Part shown: positions 45,501 to 56,311 of the stretch, one piece after another | Layout of the letters: the number at the start of each line of letters is the position of its first letter | Position numbering within the stretch: position 1 is the stretch's first letter | Assembly (NCBI GenBank): GCA_008477525.1 | Contig: SPDT01000005.1 | Coordinates: 558,001 to 622,000 of the forward strand | DNA length: 64,000 bases | Direction: 5' to 3' | From: Hypomyces perniciosus | Lineage: Eukaryota > Ascomycota > Sordariomycetes > Hypocreales > Hypocreaceae | The notes under the pieces: generated by a model | Seen by the model: only the letters and a program-made list of their open reading frames with translations | Told to the model about the DNA's origin: nothing | Databases searched by the model: none | Translations under genes and position numbers: made by a program

Positions 45501-46144
45501 TGGCCGCCATCAAACTGCTGCTTAGGGCGGGAGCTCGGGTCGACTCGAAAGATAAAATCGGGGGCACACCGTTGTCTTATGCTATTTGTAATGGACAACA
45601 AGATGTGATTAACCTACTGCTTCGGAAAGGGACCCAAGTCGATTCGGAGGATAAGATTATTAGCGATTTACTCCTCTCTGCCGCAGCCAATGGCCATGAG
45701 GCCGTCGTCCAGCTCCTTCTCGACAGGGGCGCTAATATTGAGTTAGCGGATAATGAGGGCCAGACGCCGCTATCTTATGCTGCTGAAAGAGGGCATTGGG
45801 ATATTGTCCAGCTCCTTCTCGATAAAGGCGCCAATATTGAGTCGGCGGATAATAATGGCCAGACGCCGCTATCTTATGCTGCTAAAAGAGGGCATTGGCA
45901 TACTGTCCAGCTCCTTCTCGATAAAGGCGCTAATATTAAGTCTGCGGATAATAATGGCCGAACGCCATTATCTCATGCTGCTGAAAGAGGGTATCGGGAT
46001 ACTGTCCAGGTCCTTCTCGATAAAGGCGCTAATATTGAGTCAGTGGATAATAATGGCCAAACACCATTATCTTATGCTGTTAACAGAGGGAATCGGGGTA
46101 TTGTCCAGCTCCTTCGCAATAAGGCGGTATATAATATGATATGA
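42506..46144 (+). CDS. NLR-like protein: nucleoside phosphorylase + NACHT + ankyrin
   Basis: Single exon, 1212 aa, ATG at 42506. Residues ~45-375 are a PNP/UDP-phosphorylase domain: [29 protein letters not shown] and [13 protein letters not shown] with [20 protein letters not shown]. Next comes a NACHT-type NTPase: Walker A [14 protein letters not shown] (~448-461), Walker B [13 protein letters not shown] (~547-559), then [9 protein letters not shown]. A helical region (WHD-like, [12 protein letters not shown]) leads to ankyrin repeats from about residue 905. The last four to five repeats (33 residues, 99 bp each) are nearly identical. The end is abrupt (RNKAVYNMI, stop). These fungal NLR-like proteins are candidates for programmed-death or non-self sensing; the phosphorylase part would act as effector. 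The intact catalytic residues suggest function, but this is inferred. Confidence 0.93.
   Translation: [1212 protein letters not shown]
45710..46144 (+). repeat. Tandem 99-bp ankyrin-encoding repeats
   Basis: Unit starts at 45710, 45809, 45908, 46007 and a partial at 46106, exactly 99 bases apart. Each begins CAGCTCCTTCTCGATAAAGG or a close variant and encodes [20 protein letters not shown] plus 13 residues. By eye the second and third units differ at about 12 of 99 bases, much less than the older repeats upstream. Confidence 0.9.
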
Positions 46145-47393
46145 ACCCTCGGGCGCCACTGGTTTACGCTATCAGGACATTATCCAACACCTCATCTACT
46201 CGACCAACCGAGCAAAGTCATCTACTTCTTGAGCTACCCCAATCGCCTGCTTTCATCATTCTACGTAGAAATCATAGTGACTACCCGCAGGCTCAGGCGG
46301 GCGGGATCCTCTGTGGAGGTTTGGCCACTCACTGGCCACTGCATCTGACAACCCATGCCGAAAACATCTACGTCCGAGTATGCTGCCTCCAGCCCAAAGT
46401 GCCCCGTCACAAACTTCTTAACTCAAGTGGGGTCTTTACAGGAGAGGAGGGTTCCACTGTTGTGCCGAATCGTTTCAAGGCGCCGGACATCGTATACAGG
46501 GGTTGATGTAGTTCCTCTCAAACTCTTCCCAGCTCGAATTCGACGAGGTCGGGTGTCCACTTTGGCTAGCAAGTACTTGACGTTGATCGATGCGGAGGGA
46601 GAGCCGATAGTGAATGGTTGAGCATATCTGGTGGGCAGTTGGGATGTGGAAGAATCACTGCGGATCTATAAAACGGGTGGGTATGAAATCTTCCGGTGAT
46701 CCATAGAATGCATAGAGGATAGGCGGTGTGATTGGATCATGGTGGCTTGCTCCTTTCAACCTCACTTCTCGAAGAAATCATCAGAGCAACTTCTGAACAA
46801 TCTGACTGTCCATCTCAAGCACTCGTCTGGTGGATCGTGGATGGACGAAAGAACAAGATGTTAGGTACGTTAACTTACCTTTGTAAGAGTGACAACATGT
46901 CCAATGTACTAATCCGTATTTGCATAGTATGTCTATCCGAGGGTATTGGAGTTTTTTCGGGATCATGTTAATGGTGAGGTGTCGGGACTTGCATGAGTCG
47001 GATGGTTAGAGGAGTTAGTATACACAGTCTTGCTTACCCAATGAAAATTGCGTTTAAAAAATCTGTATCTTGTGAATTTTGAAGAAGAATCTACAACCTG
47101 TTTTTTCTATGTTGGCAGTCTCATCAACACTAGCAGTCTTCGAGGGCGTGTTTTGCCGTGTGCTCAGCCTCCCTCTCCACACCATGTGATGATGGAACCA
47201 ACATGCGGCTCACCAGGCTCAATCCTCACTCTCACTCCACTCACCACCCAACAAATTATGCCTTGCACGAAACAAAGTATCGCAAGGCCTCCAAACCTAC
47301 TACCTTGTAACTTGAGGGGACCTTACATAAAAGACCGTGTCTTGTTCTACAGGACATAGTATATTATTTACATTCTTCCGGCCTGAACCCACG
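46145..47393. other. Intergenic, 1.25 kb downstream of the ankyrin gene
   Basis: An ATG overlaps the previous stop at 46141 and opens 121 codons (containing THAENIYVRVCCLQPKVPRH and GEEGSTVVPNRFKAPDIVYR), with another frame at 46355-46621. These look like pieces of a decayed gene, but I cannot name a family. 46700-47390 shows nothing definite beyond the promoter of the next gene. Confidence 0.45.
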
Positions 47394-48157
47394 ATGGCGC
47401 CACCTACGAACCAAGAATTGAATGCAAAGGCTGAGGAGCATTGTATCTCCATCACACCCGAGAGGAAGTACTACAGAGTTGGCGAGACTTGGATCAAGAG
47501 AAGTCTGCGACCGACCGAATGGCAGAAGCATAACGGCTACATGCATGTGCCATTGTTTAACATGGAACAAGTCTTGAATGAAGGAGCCTGTTTGAAGTAT
47601 CTCACGGAGAATACAAACATCCCGTTACCGAAGCTCCATGCCTGTTTTGAGGACGATGGAGCTGCCTACTTAATCACCGAATACGTTGACGGCGTTGCCA
47701 TGAACGAGCTCGATGATGACAACAAGGAGATTGTTGCCAAGGAACTCCAAACTCACATCGAACCCATGAGAAGCCTGAAATCCAACACCTGGGGTGGTCC
47801 AACTGGTTTGGTAAGACTCACCCAGAAGCGTTGCCTGACACTGAATTAATACAGCTTTGTGAACAGGTGCTGCCGCCGCATCGCATCATGAGACTGTCTA
47901 ACGGCAGGCCATGGCGAATGCGACCACGGGATACACACGATCTCGTCTTCTGTCACAACGACCTCTCTGCAAACAACGTCATCGTCGACCCTTCCACTCT
48001 GAAGATCAAAGCCATTATTGATTGGGAATACGCAGGCTTTTATCCACCAGAGTTTGAGGCAATGTTCTTTCGAAGACCAGGCCCGTCCGTCGCATTGGAG
48101 GGGGAGGTTGACGATGTAGATTTGTTGACGCAGATCATATCCAAGGAGAAAATCTAA
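47394..48157 (+). CDS. APH-family phosphotransferase, short
   Basis: Two exons (47394-47810, 47855-48157), 239 aa; the intron is 44 nt. The N-lobe shows YYRVGETWIKRSLRPTEWQK and EGACLKYLTENTNIPLPKLH, then EYVDGVAMNELDDDNKE. The C-lobe has the catalytic loop LVFCHNDLSANNVIV (HxDxxxxN) and the metal site AIIDWEYAGFYPPEFEAMFF. Catalytic residues are intact, but the protein lacks ~60 residues between the lobes compared with the relative at 28110-29078, so it may be a minimal form. Substrate unknown. It follows the ankyrin NLR-like gene on the same strand, 1.2 kb away. Confidence 0.85.
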
Positions 48158-48673
48158 ATCACAATGAATTATGTTGATTTCCCGATCTTCATCTTTTGAT
48201 CCCAAATATCTGGAAATTAATGCATTAGCAAGGAACGGGACGATCTTCCGTCATGGTTCTCATTGTCTAAAATTGTTCGATCGGATTTGCAGGATGCGAT
48301 CTCAAGCCAAGACTGGGTCTCGCCCCGTATGTATTACGTTTTTAAAGACCGGGGGCGAGAAAATCGTCTGGCATCATCTGGATTCTAGAATCTGCGGGCT
48401 TACTATCCACTGGAACATATTACGTTGGCATGTCGTGCAACAGGAAACACACATCCGACCACATGAGGGAGAAATTTTCTGAAATTTTCAAGAAAAAGTG
48501 TTTTGCTATCTAGAGATGCTCGTAATGTACAAGAGTGGCCTTCGGTACCCATAAATGCCATCAATCAACAAAGGAAACAAAAGAATAACGTCGTTCATAA
48601 CCCATACCAGTAAAACTCCGATCACCATCCCAATTCCAATGCCCTCCCGTCCATAGTTTTCGTACACACTGCC
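48158..48673. other. Convergent intergenic region
   Basis: Lies between the end of the APH-like gene (plus) and the end of the ABC1-family gene (minus). One frame stays open after the APH stop to 48482 but has no domain. Nothing else seen. Confidence 0.5.
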
Positions 48674-50521
48674 TCACTGTCCCTCTTCGTCAACTTCCCA
48701 GAGCCCAGACACGGAATCTTTCATTTCTTGCGCAGCCTTCTCCTCTGCCTCCTTCAACTCCTCCTCAAGACCCTTGCCCCAGCCCATGTATTGCCTCGCT
48801 CTGCTAAAGTAAAAGACGGCATCGAGGACGAACATGGACCATCGTGAACCCAAGGCCTGAGAGAACGACACCTCACGGTCTTCAAGCAAGTTCTGCATCG
48901 CAGAGCGGCCGATCATGCCCAGGCGGTTCACAGGCGACTCGTAGAACCGATTGCTTCCCTGCACGAGAGCCAAGTTCCGTTCCAAGAACATCAGTTCTCG
49001 CGGGTAGAGGCCCTCCTCACCGAAGAACGCGGCAGCTTCATCGATCATTCGCTCAGAGCGCTCCTCGGGTGTCTCATCCGGGATTTCAGGGCCAGGCTTC
49101 TTCTCGCGCGACATGAATGTATCGGCCCATGCATCGGAGGTCTTCATGCCCCATGCCGCGGATACTTCATCTAGCGACTTCTGATCGCCCGTGAGGAGCG
49201 CCCCCCAGAAGCGCGCATATTGTCGCCGGAACTTGTCGGTCATTGAAATATATAAACCATGGTCGATCAGCACAATCTGCGGCTTGCCTGACGGGAGGCG
49301 CCGCACAAACATGTTACCCGGGTGCGGATCGCAGTGTACGAAGCCCCATTTGAACATTTGCGATGAGAACAGTTCGATGACAGTGGACATAACCTCGGCG
49401 ACATTGAGGCCCATGCCTGACGACTCGGCAGAGGCATCATACTTGCCAGTGATGATGTCCTTGTCCCAGAGCTTAGCACCGTGGATCCATTCAGATGTCA
49501 TGACGCGCTTCGATGTAAGTTCTGTGTAGATCTTGGGGATGTACACGCGATCACGAAATTGAGGATCAGCATTTACAAGCTCAGTGATCCGGTTGGTGTT
49601 GGCAGCCTCGTTGACAAAGTCTGTTTCCTTCATGATGTTGTGCATGACATATCCGCCGAGGCCTTCGATGGGGATATTGGTCACTTTGCCAATAATCTCA
49701 ATCATGCACCTATTCGAGATTAGCAACCAGGATGTTGATCAACAGATATTCCTCCGGAATTACTTGATGGTCCATAGATCCCATGATGCCTGCTGTGCAA
49801 TCTTCCTGTGCTGCACTTTAATAGCAACTTCTCGCCCATCTGGCAGCTTTGCATAGTGAACTTGCGCTATGGAAGCCGACGCCCGAGGCTCATGTTCAAC
49901 ATTCGGTCCAAAAACCTCGCTCACACTGGCTCCAAACTCCTCTCTCACAACAGTCTGGACATCGCTCCACGAATCCTGCGCGGCATCATCAAACATCTCC
50001 TTAAATTCGCGCTGGTAGGCTTCAGGAAGGGCATTTCCCTGTACGGCGATGGCTTGGCCAATCTTTAGGAACATTCCGCCGTTGGTCTTGACCATATCGG
50101 CTACGCGGGCCGCATTGCGATCGTGGAGTTCATCGATGGGCACCCGTGGGAGTTTGGGGTTTTTGCCCGAGTGAAGTTTGTAGTCGAGGCCGACTGATGC
50201 TAGAGTCCTGTATGCCCGCAGACTACGGGATATGATGCCTCCCATGTAGTATTTGTCTGCGATATATGCACTGGCAGTGGTCGCCGCGGCGATTCCTCCA
50301 AAGGCGATCAACAGTTTCCAGTACCATCTGAGCTTCTGCCGCGGCGCAGACTCTGCTGCAGTTGAGACGGTGCTCTGTGACCTGACATGGCACCGAAGAG
50401 GCCGGAAGAATAATGACGGTTGGGAAACGTTGGAACGCAGTCGGAGGTGTAAGCTCGGCGATACTCTCGTCCGAGAGAGAATTGGCGAGGATGTCGCTGT
50501 CCTTAGAAGACGGGAGGCCAT
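48674..50521 (-). CDS. Mitochondrial ABC1/ADCK (UbiB) atypical kinase-like protein
   Basis: Two exons (50521-49764, 49709-48674) with a 54-nt intron; 597 aa. Residues 1-50 are rich in R, S, L and lack acidic residues, a good mitochondrial targeting sequence. One hydrophobic segment at ~65-85 (WYWKLLIAFGGIAAATTASA) is a probable inner-membrane anchor. The UbiB-specific KxGQ motif is MFLKIGQAI (~153-158). Other motifs: PRASASIAQVHYAKLPDGR (A-rich loop and QVH), VAIKVQH, catalytic VHCDPHPGNMF and metal LIDHGLY in place of DFG. These fit the ADCK1/Mcp2-type subgroup, involved in coenzyme Q distribution and mitochondrial lipid balance in yeast. An upstream ATG is present but gives an unlikely N-terminus. 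Confidence 0.93.
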
Positions 50522-51775
50522 GATGGTACTATTAACAAAACTACAATAACAAAATATAGGGGAAAATTCACATAACACCAGAAGAGAAGAAGAAAACAAG
50601 AAGTAATGGGAGGAACATTCACGATTCACGTAAGAATAAAATGCAAGCCCTTGTGCTCCGTACTCCGTAGCTTTACGTCAGGATTATCAGCCCGATTCAG
50701 AAAGATCCCAACTGGACCCCTGCGACGAGGGATTCAGGGCTGACGGAGAAGGTGTTGAAACTTACGTACATGACGCCTCTCATGCAGATAGTAATGCGCA
50801 TTGACCAATCGGAGAATCAAGCGACTTTTGCGAACGTGCACCTGGACAGCTTCGTGATGAGCATTTGACTCACGTAGGATTGGTTTTTTGCATAACACTT
50901 TGGAGATCACATCACCCCCAGACCCTGTGAGTCATCTCTTCTATGAGGAAGACCCCGGGAGTTGTATTTGAGAGAAAAGAGGATATTTTCGATGTATATT
51001 GCATGAAGATCTGCAATGCTCTGACTGCTCAGTGTATCATGCATGCCACAAAAGACCGCTTAACCCAAGCTGGAAGGCCATCTCCCCATCTTAGCGACAT
51101 GCATTCACCGTCCAACAAGCCACAAAACTGACGTGTAGTAAGCCGAATGGAGAGAGAAAGAGTGTGCCCTTAACACAAAGAGGCTCTGAAACATTTACCC
51201 CGCCAGTCTGAATCGCTGGGGATCTTCAGATCGCCTTCTGGGGCATTTTGTTCTCCACTTACCCTGCAGATGAGCGAGTTGCTGAATTGGGTAAAAACAT
51301 GTATCTCCTACCTTAGTAGGTATGATATAAGCCAAAAACGTCGGTGTGATATAAGATGTAGTACTATTTGTTTGGAGTACCTCGGTAATAGGTTGGGTAA
51401 AGAAAGTAATATGTGATACAGGGCTCGGAATCTAAGACAAGCACTTGATCACGGAGGATATTCGGGTTTTCCAAAGAACTCCAAAGCGGATGAACAAGCA
51501 TTTTACGCAATATTTTATATGCTATTTATTCATAATTCTCAACTGAATTGTGATACATGATTCATGCTATTGGGTTTCAAACAACTCCAAGCAAGACAAG
51601 AAAGGAAAAAATTCGACTTCATCCAGCAACCTAGGCCAAGTCCCCGCCCCCATGATTCATCTCTTTAAAGCACCACTTTTTCAATACAGAAAGGAAAGGA
51701 AAAATAGTATGAAAATATACAGCAAAAAGACAAAAAGAAATCCGCCTCGATATCTCCATCTTTTGGATAGGAAAA
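50522..51775. other. Intergenic, 1.25 kb
   Basis: Promoter of the ABC1-family gene. One TACGGAGTA-type motif at 50661-50669. No other structure or coding signal; the stretch just before the tRNA is A-rich on the plus strand. Confidence 0.5.
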
Positions 51776-51873
51776 GCCCAATGCGGGGGTCGAACCCGCA
51801 ACCTTGAGATATCGCCACTTTTCAGAACGGGTGACTTAAGAGTCTCACGCTCTACCGATTGAGCTAACCGGGC
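51776..51873 (-). tRNA. trnK(CUU): tRNA-Lys (anticodon CTT) with a 26-nt intron
   Basis: On the minus strand the acceptor arm GCCCGGT pairs with ATTGGGC (two G-T pairs). The D arm is GCTC...GAGC, the anticodon stem TGAGA/TCTCA carries the loop CTCTTAA with CTT anticodon, and the T arm GCGGG-TTCGACC-CCCGC is perfect. An insertion of about 26 bases starts one base after the anticodon, the standard position for a nuclear tRNA intron. It is spliced out by the tRNA endonuclease. Confidence 0.95.
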
Positions 51874-52573
51874 GATGCCGATGAAGCTCGTAAGCGGCTA
51901 TTGTTGCTCCGAGGCACAAATCGGTATAGTAAGGGTTTCGCCTTCATGGTTAAGTCGATAGTATGTAGGGATGCTTGTCGAGAGCCATACTAAGGTACTC
52001 ATAAATGACCACCGCAAGAGCCACCTCTTCAGCCTTGTTCCTCGTTGGGATAAACACCATAAGGATTGGGTTCGAGTCACAAACCATGACGATCCAATTC
52101 CAGCGGCAACAGAGTCCGGAACGAAAACAAGTATTGAGACCTGTATGTTGTTCGCTGATGCGGTTCGCAACCAGAGCATTCGTGAAACATTGGGAAAGCA
52201 TTTCCTCCCACGAGAATATGGGGATTGGTTAGCGAAGGCGATGTTGTCAGCGCTGGCTCGGCAATGACTGTAGAACAAGAACGCGCTCTAGGATCTGAGC
52301 CTCCGTCTTTTTTTTTCCGCAAAGGAGCAACATTGTCATTTTCGTGCTGGCACTAACAACGTCACCCTCACCGACCGATCTCTGTCATTCCTCTCACGAG
52401 AAGAGGAAATGCTTTCTTTCTTAAAGTTTCGTGAATGCTCTGACTCCAAGATAGACCACCTCGCCGCTGCTGTCCCTCCGGTATCAATCGGACTTCCAGG
52501 CCTCTGCGTGGTCGAGACTGGGCGCGACAGCGTGGAGTGTAGCGGAGACGGCAATGAAAACTATCCATAGCAA
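51874..52573. other. Intergenic between tRNA-Lys and the Gag-like ORF
   Basis: Frames of 80-126 codons occur on both strands at 51898-52322 but overlap each other and show no domain. Part may derive from the same element as the Gag-like ORF. No long terminal repeats found by eye. Confidence 0.45.
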
Positions 52574-53443
52574 TCATTTGAGGCAGCGTTGGGGCAGAAT
52601 GACATCTCGAAACACTCTGGTGATGTCGTACAGATTCAAGTACAGTCTCTGCGACCAAGCCTCCTCGAGCTGCAACCTCCAATGGTCTCGAAACTCGGGA
52701 TCCACCAGGCCGATTTGCTGTAGAAAGCTGTCTACCGCAGCGCGAGCAAATGTCAGCTCGATGTGGAAGCTCACACAGTGTGACCAGGCCCGTTCAACTT
52801 GGCCTATCCACTGGTACCAGTCTCTCCCGCCATTTCCTTGGTTGTTGTCGTTCACAACGGCCATAAAGCGGGCTCCCACGCTTGGTCTCCCTCTCTCTAT
52901 CAAGATCAGGATCTGGTGGCGTGGCTCTTCCACATGGGAGAGAAGGCCACAATATTTATCCCTGGCGCATTCCATGATGTGAACGCGCAAGTTACGGATG
53001 AAGATGTGGGCTCTCATATACTCCTTCAGCTCCTCATTGTACCGCTGCATCTGGCACTTGTAGGTCTCAAAGTCGAGGCGATGTTGTTGCTCCAGCCTTT
53101 GGCATTCCAGAGTGTAATACTCCTTTCGCTGCTGAACTTGTTCCCTCGTTTCTCCATCCTGACGTGGTTTGATCGGGTTTTCAGGAAGGGAAACTTTCGG
53201 GGGCTCAGGCAGCTCCGGTCGCACAAGGGTCTTGTATCCTGCTGGGTTGACGTAGTCCCAAATGTTCCATTTGATGCAGAAGTCGTGCACGCACTCGAAC
53301 CAACGGCCCCAGTTGACATCGGGGTCGCTGACATCTGGTAGGAGTGACAGGCGCCCATTTCTGAACGTAGGTTTCGCTTCATGGGCGTCTTCCATGGGCA
53401 CGTCTTCCTGCCTAGATTCCGCTGCGCGAGATGAAATGGCCAT
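52574..53443 (-). CDS. Gag-like protein, retrotransposon-derived, single exon
   Basis: 289 aa, ATG 53443-53441. After a charged N-terminus, NWGRWFECVHDFCIKWNIWDYVNPA resembles the start of Gag proteins of Copia-like elements, where W...F....R..K.K.W.Y is common (written here as an outline). A proline-rich region (PELPEPPKVSLPENPIKP), a glutamine-rich helical middle (QRYNEELKEYMRAHIFIR) and YLNLYDITRVFRDV follow. No zinc knuckle, protease or integrase follows, so it is either a lone Gag or a domesticated one. The uninterrupted frame argues against a fresh relic with random mutations. Retroelement origin is likely, present function unknown. Confidence 0.72.
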   Translation of the reverse strand: MAISSRAAESRQEDVPMEDAHEAKPTFRNGRLSLLPDVSDPDVNWGRWFECVHDFCIKWNIWDYVNPAGYKTLVRPELPEPPKVSLPENPIKPRQDGETREQVQQRKEYYTLECQRLEQQHRLDFETYKCQMQRYNEELKEYMRAHIFIRNLRVHIMECARDKYCGLLSHVEEPRHQILILIERGRPSVGARFMAVVNDNNQGNGGRDWYQWIGQVERAWSHCVSFHIELTFARAAVDSFLQQIGLVDPEFRDHWRLQLEEAWSQRLYLNLYDITRVFRDVILPQRCLK

Positions 53444-56311
53444 TTTGTTTGGAGTATGCCGAAACGACTTTCAGGACCTTTGGTCTGATATCTCTTTGCG
53501 TTGAGAGATGAGTTGGAGCACTTCCTGAAGGAAAGGGCAATAAGAGTGATGGGAGGCATTTTAAAATCGTCCGAGAGATATGGTTAACGTTAACCTCTGA
53601 GGCTCTGTCAGACGGGGCTTCAGTATGGCAGAACTCAATCTGATGGTGTTGATAAGATGGAAGTGAGGACAAACTCAAATGAACATGTTCGATTGGCTAC
53701 AGAAGCCCATGATCTATGGAACCTTTCATGATGTTTCATTAAAAAAAAGGAAAGCTCACATGTATGTAGGTTAGAGTTGGTGTTTGATCACTGCATTCTG
53801 TTCCGACCAGCATCTGGTGATGGTCGGCTGGGTGCCCTATCGTTCATTTGGCACCCAACGCATCTGAGTTGTCTTGTCTTGAGCATATTCACGATGATTT
53901 CAAAACAGGCACTCAAGATGATACGAACTGATGGTGGATTGATGGAGATAACAGACGCCCCTTTCATATGCCAGGCTTCTAGGCTAGATATGCTGTGTTC
54001 CGCACACAGTCAGCACGCAACACCAAAAAGGACAGCCAACATGGCTAATCGCATGAAGCAAATGCCAAGCTTCTTCTCCCCAGACTTCCCCGCACGCATG
54101 TTGACACTTGAGCAATTGTTCATGAACTGGATAAATTTCATGAGGGGCACGAACAGGTCCCCGTTTTGATGGGCTCCCCGCCATCAGTCTGAAGATGCGG
54201 AGGCCTCACCCATCAGTTTGTTAGTTCATGATGAATGACACAGCCCAAACAATGGGAGCTGATTGATGATTCTTCACCACCACAAATATTGGAGGGCTCT
54301 CTTCTAGCATGGGTGAGCGGTGTATTAGTGTACAACCGAGGTATGTATGACAAGCAGGCAATAGTTGCAGCAGCAGATGTGCGAATATGCGCGCAGTGCA
54401 TGTGTGGCTTTCAGCTTGACTGCTATGCCACAGTCATGACAAATTACCCGATTTTCGTCGGCCATAAACGTCAGTTAATCGGTGGCGATTAGCCGAAACT
54501 CCAAAACAATTGCTACCATGGCATGGCCGATATCATCAGCTTGTTTGAGTTTGCGCTGTCGAAGAATCGGCGGTTGAAAACGGGTTGAATGACGCATGGG
54601 GCCTCTGTTGTAGTACTGTGTTTCAAATGCCAATACGAGTACATGGTTCAACGAAAGCGGCACGGTTATTTTCGATGGTGGTGGAGCAGATCATCGGATG
54701 CCGTAACAGGGTACCATTATTTATCCATGATGAACAGTTCACTAGAGATCTCGGCGAAATGGAGACGGTCGTCAAGATCGGGTGAGATAACACCTACCTA
54801 CTCGTACTAGTCAAGGCATTGTTGGCCTTACTCGCAGAATCCAGATGTCTGCCCAACTGCCATATCAAGCTGAAGGGGGTTCGGTCCGAAGCAGCTGTGG
54901 ATGTGACAAGGCTCGCCAACTGCGTGCAACATACATCACCAAGAAGCGAGCGACCGTTTTAACAGGAAAAAGCCGTTTGGCGAGCATGGTGTCACGCATC
55001 TAGATGATGCTTGGCGACACTGTTCACAAAGAAACGTGGGGAGAGAGTCTGACCACTATTACTCCATACAGCCTGACATCACAATGGACGAATCCTTGCG
55101 TTTTGTTTTTTCGGATCGAGGGGCAGCCAAGACAAGACCGTGCGGGAAAGCTTGTCACCGGCTACGCAGTTCATCTGATCGCGTGGCGCAGAGTTCGGGT
55201 ATTGCCATATTGATAGCTGTTGACGTTGACAGACGCCTTTTTCAACGAAACTCGGCAACTGATGGCCAGAGCAACGCCCAAAAGGGGCCAGAGACCCATC
55301 GGCTCTGAAGCCAAAGCTGATAGGATATGTATGACGATGCGTGAAGTGCCGACGAGAGTGTGACGCCAATGCATTGGTGCTATGGATTGGCCCACTGATG
55401 CACAGCTGAACAGGGATTCTCTGCAAGCCAAATCCACTCACACGGACCACAGACAAGACGGATCCGAATGGGGCCCATCCGGTTAAGGACGGTGAGGGAA
55501 ATGAAACCTGAATTAGTGGACAAAATTTTAATGCTGGCGATAGGAAAACTACTGCTGCTATTAGTTGTGCTCAAGAAATGGTATGCATGAATATCATTCT
55601 CTCCCTTAAAGGCGTACTGGTAGGTAGATGTCAGGCAAGGTATTCGAAAATTGCATTATCGAATCTGCTGAAACATCAACACTTGGCAGCTGGCATGGCA
55701 ACAGCTTCTCCCTCACCACCTCTCAAGCCACACCTCTCCTCGCCTCCAATAACATCTGAACACACAAATCATCTGCCTCCGGATTCCTCCCCTCTCCCTC
55801 TCAACAGGCTCTGACCCACACAGCCTAGATCGGCGAGCTGGCGCCGCAGCCGAACCTGGACGGGCTGAGACAGGACTTATTAGTGGCGCAGTTTTCCATA
55901 GCTCTTTGCCTCTTGGGTCTTGGGAGCAAAGCGCAAGCCGGCAGAACGACCCCGAAAACGCTTCGTTCGTGACGGTCGCATCGACCCTTCAAAAAGAGCG
56001 CGCTTAGCATCATCGTTCCTGGCACAAAAGTCGCGGAACGCTCCTCCCTGGGTCCATATGCCGTTCGCCTGGCATTGGGATTGGATCTCTTATTAGGACT
56101 GGCGCGGGCCCCCCTTGTTTGCGTGCCCCATTCTCCCCTCTTCCAGCAAAACAAAATCATCATCCTCGCGTGGTGTTTTTTGCGACTTTACATATACGCC
56201 CACGAAGCTCGACTTTCGTTTGTGTTGAATCAAGAAAAAAAGAAAAGAAGAAGGAAATACTAGCACCATACTCGAGAGTCCAGCAACGGCTGTGACGACA
56301 TCGCCGGCAAG
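53444..56311. other. 2.9-kb gap upstream of the CSC1-type channel gene
   Basis: No gene called. An open frame at 53777-54169 (130 codons) has no domain. 55660-55820 on the plus strand is strongly C/T-rich and low in G, as in long fungal 5' leaders. 55830-56311 is probably promoter plus leader of the channel gene. No repeats noted. Confidence 0.5.

Noticed and set aside
45753..46139. Repetitive 128-codon frame in another phase over the ankyrin repeats
   Set aside because: It repeats only because the 99-bp units are a multiple of three; the ankyrin frame is the real one.
45710..46144. Regular 99-bp spacing as a CRISPR-like array
   Set aside because: The units are contiguous, without spacers, and encode ankyrin repeats in a eukaryotic gene.
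46141..46621. Kinase remnant after the ankyrin gene
   Set aside because: RFKAPDIVYR recalls a kinase APE segment, but no other kinase motif could be found in any frame.
53777..54169. 130-codon plus-strand frame upstream of the channel gene
   Set aside because: No domain, no splice partners and unusual composition; not supported as a gene.
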